Shown here: one piece after another, positions 21,758 through 31,866 of the stretch
Numbering within the stretch: the stretch's first letter is position 1
How the letters are laid out: every line of letters starts with the position of its first letter
Origin: Zygnema cylindricum
Lineage: Eukaryota > Streptophyta > Zygnematophyceae > Zygnematales > Zygnemataceae
Reading direction: 5' to 3'
Length of the DNA: 62,000 nucleotides
NCBI GenBank assembly: GCA_037447655.1
Contig: JBBHKE010003364.1
Span: forward strand, 1 to 62,000
Position numbers and translations under genes: made by a program
Notes under the pieces: model-generated
Database searches by the model: none
What the model saw: the letters and a program-made list of their open reading frames with translations, nothing else
Told to the model about the DNA's origin: nothing

Positions 21758-23090
21758 TCTAGTTTTTCTTATCCGTATCTAGACTGTAAACCTGACTACC
21801 AAAAACTTTAAGGTGAGAGATATTTGGTTTTCTTCCAACCCATCTCTCATAAGGTGTCATACCTTTGACCGCTGATGTGAGGACTCTATTTTTAATGTAA
21901 TTGGCACAGTTCATGGCTTCTGCCCAAAATCTCTTTCCTATTTTCTTGTCAACCAACATACTGCATACACTATCTCCTAGTGTTTGGTTTAGCCTTTCTG
22001 CTACACCATTTTGTTCCGGATTATGTGGTACAGTTTTCTGGTGTTGAACTCCCTCATCTCTTAAGTATTCCTCAAATTGGTTAGAGGTATACTCTCCCCC
22101 ATTATCACTCCTTATTCTCTTAATGGGGGTTCCATGCAACTTCTCACTACAGGCTTTGTATTCTTTGAAGTAAGTTGGTGTTTCTGACTTTGTTTTTAGA
22201 AAATAAACTCTAGAGTATCTAAACCAATCATCAGTGATTGTCAATATATATCTTTTCCCTCCAACAGAGGGTACCCTTGTTGGTCCCCAGATATCTGTGT
22301 GGATCAAATCTAGTACCTTTTCCCCCCTATATGTGGCGGCTTTTGGAAAAGGAAGTCTGTGAGTTTTTCTTTGGGCACAACCACTACAATCTTCCACCAT
22401 TTCATTATCACTGAACTGAATGCCTTCTACCACACCCAGCTTCTTCATCTCCCTTAACCTATCAAAATGCACATACCCTAACCGCTTATGCCAAATCATC
22501 AATTTTGGGACACCAACATAGTAAGCATTCTTCTTTTCATTACTCAGGTTAAGCCTAAACATTCCTTGGCTACCCTTATATGCAGTGAAGCAAACTTCAT
22601 CCCCATACTTGGCTGTAAAAACTCCCTTTTTAGTGAACGTATCAAACTCTTTGTCATCTAACACAGATGTAGAAACAAGATTTTTACTTAGCTGAGGAAT
22701 ATAAAGCACATCTGAGAAAGTGAGAATAGAAGTCTTACCCACCACTAAAAATTTCAGGTCAATTGATCCCACTACATCTGTAGTAACAACTCTCCCATCC
22801 CATATTTTATTTCTACTGTAGGGATTTTCCTTAGCTTAGTGAAAAGGTCCTTGTCACGACACATATGCATGGATGCACCTGAGTCGATGATCCATATTTC
22901 ATGTGGAGCTTCCCGAATTGCTCCAAGGGCACACTTTTGTCTCCGAGGGATCTCCTTCTCCTCCAGACTCTCGTCAAGAAGAAGCTCCCCATCCTCCTCA
23001 GAGGACTCGTCCTTGGTATCTCCTGTCACCTTTGTGACCAAAAGTGCCTTTTTCTTCCCTCCGAAAGAACCCCCTCCTTAGTTCTCTGTG
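21758..23090 (-). pseudogene. RLC-6 protease-integrase
   Basis: The protease keeps an intact IIDSGASMHMC near 22,870-22,900. A frame change near 22,775 separates it from the integrase frame (21,759-22,772). The integrase shows WHKRLGYVHFDRL, CSGCAQRKTH, LIHTDIWGP, RSDNGGEYTSNQFEEYLRDEG and NPEQNGVAERLNQ, so the D-D-E triad looks complete. It ends with VFGSQVYSLDTDKKN before a stop. Confidence 0.92.
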
Positions 23091-24014
23091 AGCCTCAGCT
23101 CCGCCAGCTTGGCATAATCCGCAATAAAGTGCCCTGGCTTTTTTGCAAAAATGACATAGCCCCTTTGGGGGCCTTGGTCCTCCAGGTTGGACTCTTTCTC
23201 CTTTGTATGGTTTTTTCGGTTCCGGTCTCCACTTGTCCCCTCCGGCGGCTAAAGCTTGAACGCTATTTCCACCTCCCCTGATCTCTATGGTATTTTCTTG
23301 CACAAGTATCATCCTGACCACTGTATTCCACTTCCATGAACTATCAGTCATTTCTTGTACTCGGTACACTAAGTTCTCATACTCGTCTGGTAACTTCATG
23401 ATGAGAGTGTTTACTTTTATTTTCATTGTGTCTGTCCAACCAGCACTCTCCATCTCCATATACAAACAAGAAAGATCATTACAATAATCTAACATCTTTC
23501 CTCCTTTGTACGTGTAACTCACTAGCCTTTGCTCAGCCAACTGAAGCTCCTGAATGGTACCAGCTCTATAGATCTCCACCAAAATTTCCCACAACTCCTC
23601 GGCCTTGTAAATATTAAAGTGAGAGGTAGCCAATGCTTGAGTGAGATGCCTTAGAATGAAGTTCTTGGCAGCCATGTTTATGTCTTCCCACATTTGAACA
23701 TCGTTCTCCACTGTCTTCACGGCCGCCGCTTCTGGTGCCATGGCAATAGGGGTGAGGGGTGTCTCCTTCCCTTTCCCCTTTTCGGACACACTGCTCTCCC
23801 CATCATCTGCCTCCTCCGCGGAAGCAGTCGTTGCTGCAGAAAACCTTACTCCTCCAAATCCTGGCGGAGTTCCCGAAGGTGGACGATTCACTTGTACACT
23901 AACGATAACCCAGCATCGTTTTTCACACAAAGCTCCCATCATCATGGCTTCCCAATAGATGAACCCAGATCCATTGAAAGTGGGCACCCTAGAGGGTGGG
24001 CCCATAACCTGCAA
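22998..24014 (-). pseudogene. RLC-6 gag
   Basis: The conserved start is QVMGPPSRVPTFNGSGFIYWEAMMMGALCEKRCW. The upstream position that is ATG in RLC-2 is ACG here, so the first ATG is the one inside the primer binding site. A proline-rich segment, a capsid-like region (WEDINMAAKNFILRHLTQALATSHFNIYKAEELWEIL, MLDYCNDLSCLYMEMESAGW) and CHFCKK follow. An extra A in the A-run (about 23,138-23,143) then shifts the zinc knuckle out of frame. Confidence 0.9.
23996..24009 (-). other. Primer binding site of RLC-6 (half-tRNA iMet)
   Basis: The plus strand reads GTGGGCCCATAACC, identical to the sense strand of the initiator tRNA-Met anticodon arm. It abuts the LTR end at 24,010. Confidence 0.88.
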
Positions 24015-25036
24015 TTTTGTGTTCTCCGTTGGACTAGAGAATGCAGGAAGCCTCTAAATAGTTGTTTAACTAGCCCACTTTAACCCACAGCCAGAGTTGC
24101 CCAAAAAGTCACACTGACAATTTGACTGCACCCCTGTGCAGCCTTGACTCTCTTGAGTCCGTAGCAAAATGAATCACTGAAAACGGTCATTCAACCGATA
24201 AGTTATGAGGCAGTAAAAATGCCAATTTGTACAAACTCTCAAAGGGAGAGGTGACTGCCTACCAAAATTTTCTAAGGCCTGATTTCCTCTAATAACTTCT
24301 ATCTACTGAAGTACGGACCAATCAGATTACTGTACCGTACCAAAAAGTACTACTGCAGATGTACCTTTTGTACGGCCTATGTACGACAGAACTATTAAGC
24401 GGACGCGTGTCTCCTTTTTACTCGTCCGCACATTCCTCGGAACTCCTATGACCGAATGTCATCTCTCCAGGTGGCTCCAGGTCATGCCACGTCACTAAAC
24501 GCCAAAGTGATTACTCCGGGATTTCGGCGATGATGTGCGCCGTTGGATTTGCACTGACACGCAATCTTGGCCGTAATAAATACTTGCGCGATATTTGTTT
24601 TGTTGTCGAAACAAAATGCGTGGTATCCGTTTTGAATTGGTACATTTATAAAACTGTATCCATGTACGCCGTACACAATTTTAGTTAAATGGATTTGCTC
24701 CTTCCTAAATATATATATATATCTATCATATACTATAGCATTTAGCATTGGTCCTAGTTTAGTAGGATAAAGCTGACCACTATCGGCCAGCTTGACGAAC
24801 CACAGGTACCGGGATCAAATCCCGGGTTCGTCAGGTATATTTTTAGTAGTTATAAGAATATATGCCTGTTGAACTAAGGCAGCCATGGATCAACCACTCT
24901 CTCTATCCTTCAGTGACTACAACAAGTATGGGGGCTAGAGAGAGGAGGTGTAGGCAGGCTGTCTGTCTTTTTTCTTTTTCTTTTATACTAACATTTTAAA
25001 CCTAGAAAATACTCAAGAAATCTATTAATTTCAACA
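24010..25036 (-). repeat. RLC-6 5' LTR
   Basis: It is 1,027 bp. A tRNA-like module (plus strand, about 24,752-24,836) has the same box A TAGTTTAGTAGG and T-arm CCGGG/CCCGG as its partner. The GTAC cluster lies near 24,310-24,375. The R/U5-like end (24,010-24,235) is the part that disagrees with the 3' LTR. Confidence 0.92.
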
Positions 25037-25411
25037 ATAACAATCAATTTACTTGGCCATTTTCAGTGATTTTTTTTGTTGCAGACTCAAAGTAGTCCAG
25101 GCTACACATGGGTGTTGTCGGTCAGAGTTTTTGCTTGCCTCGGTGGCAGCATTTATAAGGGAAAGTCAAAGTGGGTGAATGTATCTGAATCACATATTCT
25201 AACTTTGCATTCTGTGGTGGAACTGAGCACACAAAAAGTCTTGTTTCTCAGGGGTAAATCTTTAATGGAGTTCTGATTCTCTAGGGGTCAATCATTTCGG
25301 TTTATACAAACTTGGAGTCGGCACTATCTAGATTAGCTTTTTTTGACCTGCGAATTGTGTGTGGGATAAAGCCCATAGATTTACAGAAATACACCAGATG
25401 GACATTAAGAC

Positions 25412-26459
25412 TGTAGAAATTAATGGTTTTAAGTATTTTCTAGGTCTGAATAGAAATAAAGAAGCCGAGGCAGTCTACCTCTAACTTCTCTCTCCAACTC
25501 TCAAACTTGTCGCAGTCACTGAGAAATGTGAGAGGAAGCTAGAGCCATGGCTACCTAGGCTATCCTCAGGTTTACGGGAAATTTATATTAGTATAGGGAT
25601 TAATTACTAAAATGTATGTGCCGGCGACAGGATTTGATCCTGGTACTTGCCGGCCGTCAGTGAGTAGATCGCCGGTAGCCTTAGCCGTTAAGTCTAGAAG
25701 TACTGTTACGTAGTATATAGTACAATAATTATTTAAACAGATACACGTAGGATAAGTCATTTAACTATAACTGTTAACGGGATACATAGATATGGTAGTG
25801 TAAAAGTACGAATTGCGGTACGGATAAGAAATCAATACCGCGCATTGATTTCGTAAGCGAAACAAATACGGCGCATGTATTTATTACGGCTACGATCAAA
25901 TGCGAGTTTAATCGGACGGCCGGAATTAGCGCCGAGATCGCGGAAGGAGAATTCGGCGGTTTGTGGGCATCGCCACATCGGATGACACGTGGCCAAATTG
26001 CATTGGAGCGCGGCATCTCCGAGGATTAAAGGAGCGAATCCGGACATACCACGTGTCGACATTTAAGGCATGTCGTACAGTGTCCGTACATAAAGTACAC
26101 CGGCAACTGTACTTTTGAGTACGGAATTATAATCTGATTGGTTCCGTACATCAGTAGATAGAGTATGTGAGAGAGATAGGACTTAGAAAAATTAGAAGAT
26201 AGGACCCTCTCTCCCAGGGAGCTTCTATACAAAAGGTCAACTTTGACCCTCCATAACTTACTGCTCAGGGGAGCAAATTCAGAGATTCTTTTTGCTATCG
26301 ACTCAAAGGAGTCTTATCTTCACCAGGGTGAAGGTGGTCAAAGTTTTTGTCTGCCAGGGTGGCAGTTACTTTTTGCTTAAACACAAAGGGGTCAGGATTA
26401 TCCTATAGGCTTCTTGGAAACTGTCCACTCTGAGGACTTATGGAGGTCTCAGAGTTTTA
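25412..26459 (+). repeat. RLC-7 5' LTR
   Basis: It runs from TGTAGAAATTAATGG to GAGTTTTA. A CCATGGCTACC motif lies near 25,545. The antisense tRNA-like module is at 25,616-25,698, with a box B-like GGATCAAATCC on the minus strand. A GACTC/GAGTC hairpin is near 26,299. The last base pair (TA) departs from the usual CA. Confidence 0.92.
25986..26235 (+). promoter_or_regulatory. U3 promoter module of the RLC family (RLC-7 5' LTR as type)
   Basis: In order it holds a G-box CACGTGG (25,986-25,992), a second CACGTG (26,050-26,055), five GTAC cores in 50 bp (26,075, 26,086, 26,095, 26,109, 26,119) including the dyad AAAGTACA (26,092-26,099) with TGTACTTT (26,108-26,115), a CTCTCTC/GGGAG inverted repeat near 26,208-26,221, and a TATA-like TATACAAAA near 26,226. 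The same order recurs in the other LTRs. Known plant factors for these cores are bZIP/bHLH proteins (G-box) and SBP-box proteins (GTAC). That they act here is inference. Confidence 0.6.
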
Positions 26460-27600
26460 GGTTATGGGCCCACCCTCTAGGGTACCAATCTTTAATGGAA
26501 CTGGCTTGATATACTAGGAAAGTATGATGATAGGAGCTCTATGCGAAAAAAGGTTTTGGGGGATAGTGAGTGACCGATTGGGGCGTCCATCAAGTCTTGG
26601 AATTCCTCCAGGGTTTAAAGGAAGCAGATTCACCAGGAAAGAGGATTCACCTTCAACGGAGGAAACAAAGGAAGGAGAGGTGGTGGACAAAGGAAAGGAG
26701 AAGGAGGCGACCACACCAATAGCAACTGGTTTAGCATTCATGTCACCTATTCCGAGGAACGAGGAGAATGATAGTGAAACCTGGGACTTCAACAATATGG
26801 CGGCAAAGCACTTCATCCTACGCCATCTCACTCAAGGACTTGCATGTCCTCATTTGCAGGTAGAGAGGGCATCCGATCTTCGGATGGCTCTCATAGAGAT
26901 GTACCGAAGTGGTACGATTCAGTAACAACAGTTGGATGATCAGAAAGTTAAGGAGTATGTATACAAAGGGGGAAATATGTTGGATTTTTTGCAATGAGCT
27001 TGCTAAACTCTTCATGGAGCTAGAGAGTGCGGGAAAAGTTTTTGGTGAAAAAGAAAAGGTTAACTGTTTACTAATGAAGTTACCTGATGAGTTCGAGAAC
27101 ATAGTCAACCGTGTGCAGGACTTGCCGGACTCAAGGTGGATATGGAACTCAGTGGTAGGGATGATTATCGTTGGAGAGAATACGATTGAGATCCGAAGGG
27201 GAGGAAAGAGTGGCCAAGCCTTGGCAACAGCGATCGATTGGAGGAACAAGGATTCCCGGAAACTAGTCGGAAACTATGGGGGTAGGGAGCAGAAAAAACA
27301 GGTTGACGAGTTCGAACCAAGGTCTCCCAAAGGTTTATGTCATTTTTGTAAGAAACCAGGACACTATATGGCGGAGTGCACTAAGCTAACCGAACTTCGG
27401 TTAAAAGAAGGGCAGACCGGTGGTACCCCGAGAGGAAAGAAAAAGGCCCTTATCACACAGGTACTTGAGGCGGAATCCGAGGACGAGGACGATGAGCTCT
27501 TTTTGGATGAGGAGTTGGAGGCGAAAATTGAGGTTGAAATTCCACGAAGGCAGAAATGTGCTTACGGTGGATTGAAAGGTGAAGCAGGCTGGATTATAGA
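26440..27600 (+). pseudogene. RLC-7 gag
   Basis: MEVSEF is followed by a stop (TAG, made by the LTR-end change), then VMGPPSRVPIFNGTGLIY-stop-ESMMIGALCEKRFWGIVS. The capsid-like region reads WDFNNMAAKHFILRHLTQGLACPHLQVERASDLRMAL, a stop near 26,923, and then, after frame changes, NELAKLFMELESAGKVFGEKEKVNCLLMKLPDEFENIVNRVQDL. The zinc knuckle CHFCKKPGHYMAECTK (27,338-27,382) is intact. The last part to IPRRQKCAYGG leads into protease. Confidence 0.9.
26460..26473 (+). other. Primer binding site of RLC-7 (half-tRNA iMet)
   Basis: GGTTATGGGCCCAC follows the LTR directly and is an exact match to the family site. Confidence 0.88.
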
Positions 27601-29062
27601 TTCAGGTGCCTCAATGCACATGTGTAAGGATAGGCACTTGTTCACTAAGATAAGAAAGATTCCCACCGTAGAGATAGAGTACGAGGATGGGAGGATAGTC
27701 ACCACTACTCTTGTAGGATCAGTAGATCTGAAAGTGTTAGTAGAAGGAAAGACATCCATATTAACATTCTCCGATGTATTGTTTATTTCGGAGCTGAACA
27801 AAAACCTTATCTCTACATCTGTATAAGATGATAAGGGTTTTTTTTACAAGCACTAGGGAAGGAGTCTTTACTACTAGTTTTGAGGAGGATGTCTATTTCA
27901 TTGCTGAGAAAGGTAGCCATGGGATGTTTAGGCTGATCTTAAGTAATGAAACGAAGAAACTTTATTATGCTGGTGTTCATGATATTATGATGTGGCATAA
28001 GAGGCTTTGGCATGTGAATCTAGATAAGTTAAGAGAGATGAAAAAGATGGGAGTGGTGGAAGGGATTCAGTTCAGTGAGAGTGATGATATAAGTGATTGT
28101 AGTGGGTGTGCTCAAGGTAAAGCACACAGATTACCCTTTCCTAAAACAACCACCTACAAGGGAGAAAAACTTCTAGATCTAATACACACAGATATTTGGG
28201 GACCGGCTAGAGTGCCCTCACCGGGGGGGAAGAGATTTATGATGACTATAACTGATAATTGGTCTCGGTATTCCCGAGTGTATTTTTTGAAAACCAAGTC
28301 CGAAGCTAAGGATTGTTTTAGACAATATAAAGCATGGAGCAAAAAACTCCATGAAACTCCAATCAAGAGAGTAAGGAGTGACAATGGTGGAGAGTATACT
28401 TCTAACCAGTTTGAGGATTTTTTGAGGGAAGATGGGGTTCAACACCAAAAGACAGTTCCAGAAAATCTTGAACAGAATGGGGTAGTTGAAAGGTTAAATA
28501 GAACACTAAGTGATAGTGCTAGAAGTATGTTGTCGGATAAGAAGATAGGAAAAAGGTTTTGGGCAGAAGCAATGAACTGTGCTAATTACCTCAAAAATAG
28601 AGTTCTTACTTCAGCTATAAAAGATCAAACACCTTATGAGAGATGGACAAGCCGGAAACCAGACTTATCTCATTTAAAGGTTTTCGGCAGTCAAGTATTC
28701 AGTCTAGATACAGATCGGTCTAATTGTAAGCTAGATCCTAAAGGAAAACCAGGATACTTATTAGGATATGATGAGGATGTTAAAGGATATAGAGTTTATG
28801 ATCTAAAAAGAGAAGATATAATCTTAGTAAAGCATCTAGTAGTTATGGATGAAGGAAAGTCTGTGGATCCCTTCAAATATACAAAATCAGTAAAAATCAG
28901 ATTTGAGTTAGAAAATTCTGATGACTTTGAGCTTCCTAACTATCCAGGTTTTAGAGACGATGACATTCTTGCAGGTACAAATCAGGCTGAAAAAGACTCG
29001 ACTGTGGAAACTCCAGTGACAACTCTACCCGAAGCGGAAGACGTGGTCGAAATTGATTCATA
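27585..29062 (+). pseudogene. RLC-7 protease-integrase
   Basis: The protease has GWIIDSGASMHMCKD (catalytic Asp at about 27,599) and KIPTVEIEYEDGRIVTTTLVGSVDLK, ended by a stop at 27,823. A frame change leads to the integrase, open from 27,828 to 29,063: WHKRLWHVNLDKL and CSGCAQGKAH bind zinc; LIHTDIWGP, RSDNGGEYTSNQFEDF and NLEQNGVVERLNR carry the D-D-E triad. The C-terminal VFGSQVFSLDTD, YDEDVKGYRVYDLKREDI and an acidic linker (SVKIRFELENSDDFELPNYPG) follow. It is the longest undamaged integrase frame in the window. Confidence 0.93.
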
Positions 29063-30800
29063 ATCAAAGGATAGGGGAGAAACCAAGTTTGTTCGAAAGA
29101 ATCCACGAAAACCACCTATTCCGGCATCAGATTTTGAAGGGGGAAGGAGAAGTAGTAAAAGACTGCAAGAAAAAAAGGTTAATAACAAGGTAACAAAACT
29201 ATCTCATCAAGATGAACCTCAAACTTATGGAGAGGCGATGACTTGTCCAGAAAGAAATCGGTGGAAGACAGCCATCAATGAAGAGATGGCCTCAATTATG
29301 GCAGCCGATACTTAGGAGCTGGTGGATTGTCCACCTAACCGAAAACCAATCCGTTGTAAGTGGTTTTTCAAATTAAAACTGAACCTAGATAACACAATCG
29401 AGCGCTACAAGGCCCGACTAGTGGCAAAGGGATTTACACAAAAGGAGGGAATTGACTACGAGGAAACCTTATCTCCGGTGGTCAGATTTCCCTCCGTCCG
29501 CATACTTCTATGCCTGGCAGCAGCGGAAGACATGGAAGTGCACCAGATGGACATCAAAACACCCTTTTTGCATGGATAATTGGAAGAGGAGATCTTCATG
29601 CGACAACCCGAAGGGTTTGTGGAGGAAGGAGAGGAGAGTAAGGTATGCCGGCTGATTAAATCTCTTTATGGCTTGAAACAGGCGCCTCGACAGTGGAATA
29701 AGAAGCTTGATGAGTTTCTTACCGGTCTGGGATATATCCGGATCAGCTCAGATCACTCAATCTATGTTTTCGAAGATGAGGAAGGTTTTATATTTATTGC
29801 AATTCATGTTGATGATTTGCTTGTTTTAAGTAAATCAATGGAAAAAATTAATAAACGGAAAACCGTTCTTAGGGGGAGATTTGAAATGAAGGATATGGGG
29901 TAAGCAAAATATTTTTTGAGAATTCAAGTAGAGAGAGACCGAAAAAGAAAAATTATAAGATTGACTCAAAATGAAGCAATAGGGAACATGCTTGAAAAAT
30001 TTCAAATGGATAGAGCTAATAGTTGTACATCTCCAATGGAGTTGAAGAAGGGAAGTGAGGGGAGTGAGGAAGGAGGAGTCATAGTCTTAGACGAGGAATT
30101 ATCTCCTGAAGAACAGAAGTTCATGCAGACTATTCCTTACAGGCAAGTAGTGGGAAGTCTAATCTATTTTATGAATTGTACCCGACCGGATTTAGCTGCA
30201 GCAATAGGAGTGCTGAGTAGAAGTCTAAATGATCCCACTAAGAAGGATTGGGAGGCAGCTAAGAGAGTTCTTAGATACTTGATAGGAACTAGGGATCTAT
30301 GGTTGCATTTGGGTGGGGAGAATACTGACATCACTACTTGGAGTGATGCTAGTTATGGTGATGCTCCGATGAGGAGATGCACTTCTGGATATGTATTATA
30401 TGTGGGTGATGGGGCTTGCTGTTGGAGTAGCAAACAACAAAAGGTTATTGCTCAGTCCACCATGGAGGCTGGGTATATGGCCTCTTGCTCTGCTCTAAAA
30501 GAATTGATGTGGGTCAAGTCTTTACTTGGTGAACTTGGTCATCTTAAAAGTGGTGTGCAGAAAATATTTTGTGATAATCAAGCAGCAATCGCTATTTCTG
30601 CCAATCCTAAACATCATTTTAAAGCTAAACACATGGACATTAGACTCAGCTTTGTTAGAGAGAAAGTAGAAAATAAAATAATCAGTTTAGAGTACCGACC
30701 AGATAGTGAGATGGTAGCAGATATGATGACCAAACGTGTGCCTTCCCCTAAGCTAATTTTCTGCAGGGAGAAGTGTGGTCTGAAATTAAAGATTGACTAG
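29063..30800 (+). pseudogene. RLC-7 reverse transcriptase-RNase H
   Basis: The linker RKNPRKPPIPASDFEGGRRSSKRLQ (29,093 onward) leads to reverse transcriptase ([52 protein letters not shown][17 protein letters not shown], LYGLKQAPRQW). The polymerase motif reads IHVDDLL, with His for Tyr, near 29,805. After a stop at 29,901 the frame is open to RNase H and the end: TRPDLAAAIGVLSRSLN, SDASYGDAPMRRCTSGYVLYVGDGACCWSSKQQK, CDNQAAIAISANPKHHFKAKHMDIRLSF and KCGLKLKID. Three stops disable it. Confidence 0.92.
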
Positions 30801-30813
30801 AAAATAAAGGGAG

Positions 30814-31861
30814 TGTAGAAATTAATGGTTTTAAGTATTTTCTAGGTCTGAATAGAAATAAAGAAGCCGAGGTAGTCTACCTCTAACTTCTCTCTCCAAC
30901 TCTCAAACTTGTCGCAGTCACTGAGAAATTGGAGAGGAAGCTAGAGCCATGGCTACCTAGGCTATCCTCAGGTTTACGGGAAATTTATATTAGTATAGGG
31001 ATTAATTACTAAAATGTATGTGCCGGCGACAGGATTTGATCCTGGTATTTGCCGGCCGTCAGTGAGTAGATAGATGGTAGCCTTAGCCGTTAAGTCTAGA
31101 AGGACTGTTACGTAGTATATAGTACAATAATTATTTAAACAGATACACGTAGGATAAGTCATTTAACTATAACTGTTAACGGGATACATAGATATGGTAG
31201 TGTAAAAGTACGAATTGCGGTACGGATAAGAAATCAATACCGCGCATTGATTTCGTAAGCGAAACAAATACGGCGCATGTATTTATTACGGCTACGATCA
31301 AATGCGAGTTTAATCGGACGGCCGGAATTAGCGCCGAGATCGCGGAAGGAGAATTCGGCGGTTTGTGGGCATTGCCACATCGGATGACACGTGGCGAAGT
31401 TGCATTGGAGCGCGGCATCTCCGAGGATTAAAGGAGCGAATCCGGACATACCACGTGTCGACATTTAAGGCATGTCGTACAGTGTCCGTACATAAAGTAC
31501 ACCGGCAACTGTACTTTTGCGTACGGAACTGTAATCTGATTGGTTCCGTACATCAGTAGATAGAGTCAGTGAGAGAGATAGGACTTAGAAAAATTAGAAG
31601 ATAGGACCCTCTCTCCCAGAGAGCTTCTGTACAAAAGGTCAACTTTGACCCTCCATAACTTACTGCTCAGGGGAGCAAATTCAGAGATTCTTTTTGCTAT
31701 TGACTCAGGGGAGTCTTCTCTCCACAGGGGTGAAGGTGGTCAGAGTTTTTGTCTACCAGGGCGGCAGTTATTTTTTGCTTAAACACAAAGGGGTCAATAT
31801 TATCCTAGAGGCTTCTTGGAAGCTGTCCACTCTGAGGACTTATGGAGGTCTCAGAGTTTCA
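30814..31861 (+). repeat. RLC-7 3' LTR
   Basis: It is 1,048 bp and nearly identical to its partner. It ends GAGTTTCA and is followed by the target duplication AAGAC. An antisense tRNA-like module lies at about 31,018-31,100, with a TATA-like GTACAAAAGG near 31,629. Confidence 0.93.
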
Positions 31862-31866
31862 AAGAC

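Larger units (their letters stand above)
18657..25036 (-). mobile_element. RLC-6: nearly complete copia retrotransposon, minus strand, inserted in RLC-3
   Basis: This 6,380-bp element has 1,027-bp LTRs (18,657-19,683 and 24,010-25,036), a perfect target duplication ATAAC (18,652-18,656 and 25,037-25,041), a primer binding site, all coding domains in gag-protease-integrase-RT-RNase H order, and a purine tract next to the 3' LTR. Five to six lesions disable it: a one-base insertion in the zinc knuckle, a stop near 23,080, a frame change near 22,775, a stop at about 21,757 and a frame change near 20,165. It is the least damaged element in the window. Confidence 0.95.
8949..25385 (+). mobile_element. 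RLC-3: solo LTR inserted in RLC-2, split by RLC-4 and RLC-6
   Basis: Only one LTR is present, in three pieces: 8,949-9,306, 18,186-18,656 and 25,042-25,385, about 1,173 bp in total. This is close to the 1,180-bp LTRs of RLC-5, to which it is related (TGTTGATATTTG start). Its ends are flanked by the target duplication GAAAT (8,944-8,948 and 25,386-25,390), and no internal region is left. It therefore arose by recombination between the two LTRs of a former full element, before RLC-4 and RLC-6 landed in it. An antisense tRNA-like module lies at about 9,141-9,216. Confidence 0.92.
25412..31861 (+). mobile_element. RLC-7: nearly full-length copia retrotransposon inserted in the reverse transcriptase of RLC-2
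   Basis: This 6,450-bp element has two 1,048-bp LTRs (25,412-26,459 and 30,814-31,861) and the perfect target duplication AAGAC (25,407-25,411 and 31,862-31,866). It has an exact primer binding site, every copia domain, and the purine tract AAAATAAAGGGAG before the 3' LTR. Stops include IQ-stop (about 26,923), TSV-stop (27,823), the linker stop at 29,061, T-stop-ELVD (about 29,313), HG-stop-LEEE (29,577) and MG-stop-AKYF (29,901), with frame changes near 26,915, 26,980 and 27,830. It lies only 26 bp from RLC-3 in the same host gene. Confidence 0.95.

Noticed and set aside
23130-23150. Programmed frameshift at the A-run in the RLC-6 zinc knuckle
   Set aside because: RLC-2 has five A at this place and RLC-7 has AAGAAA, both in frame through the knuckle. 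The sixth A destroys the knuckle, so it is a mutation.
26500-29905. Repeat-induced or methylation-driven stop codons (TGG to TAG)
   Set aside because: Some stops fit, but others (GAA to TAA, TTA to TAA) do not, so no single mutational process is shown.
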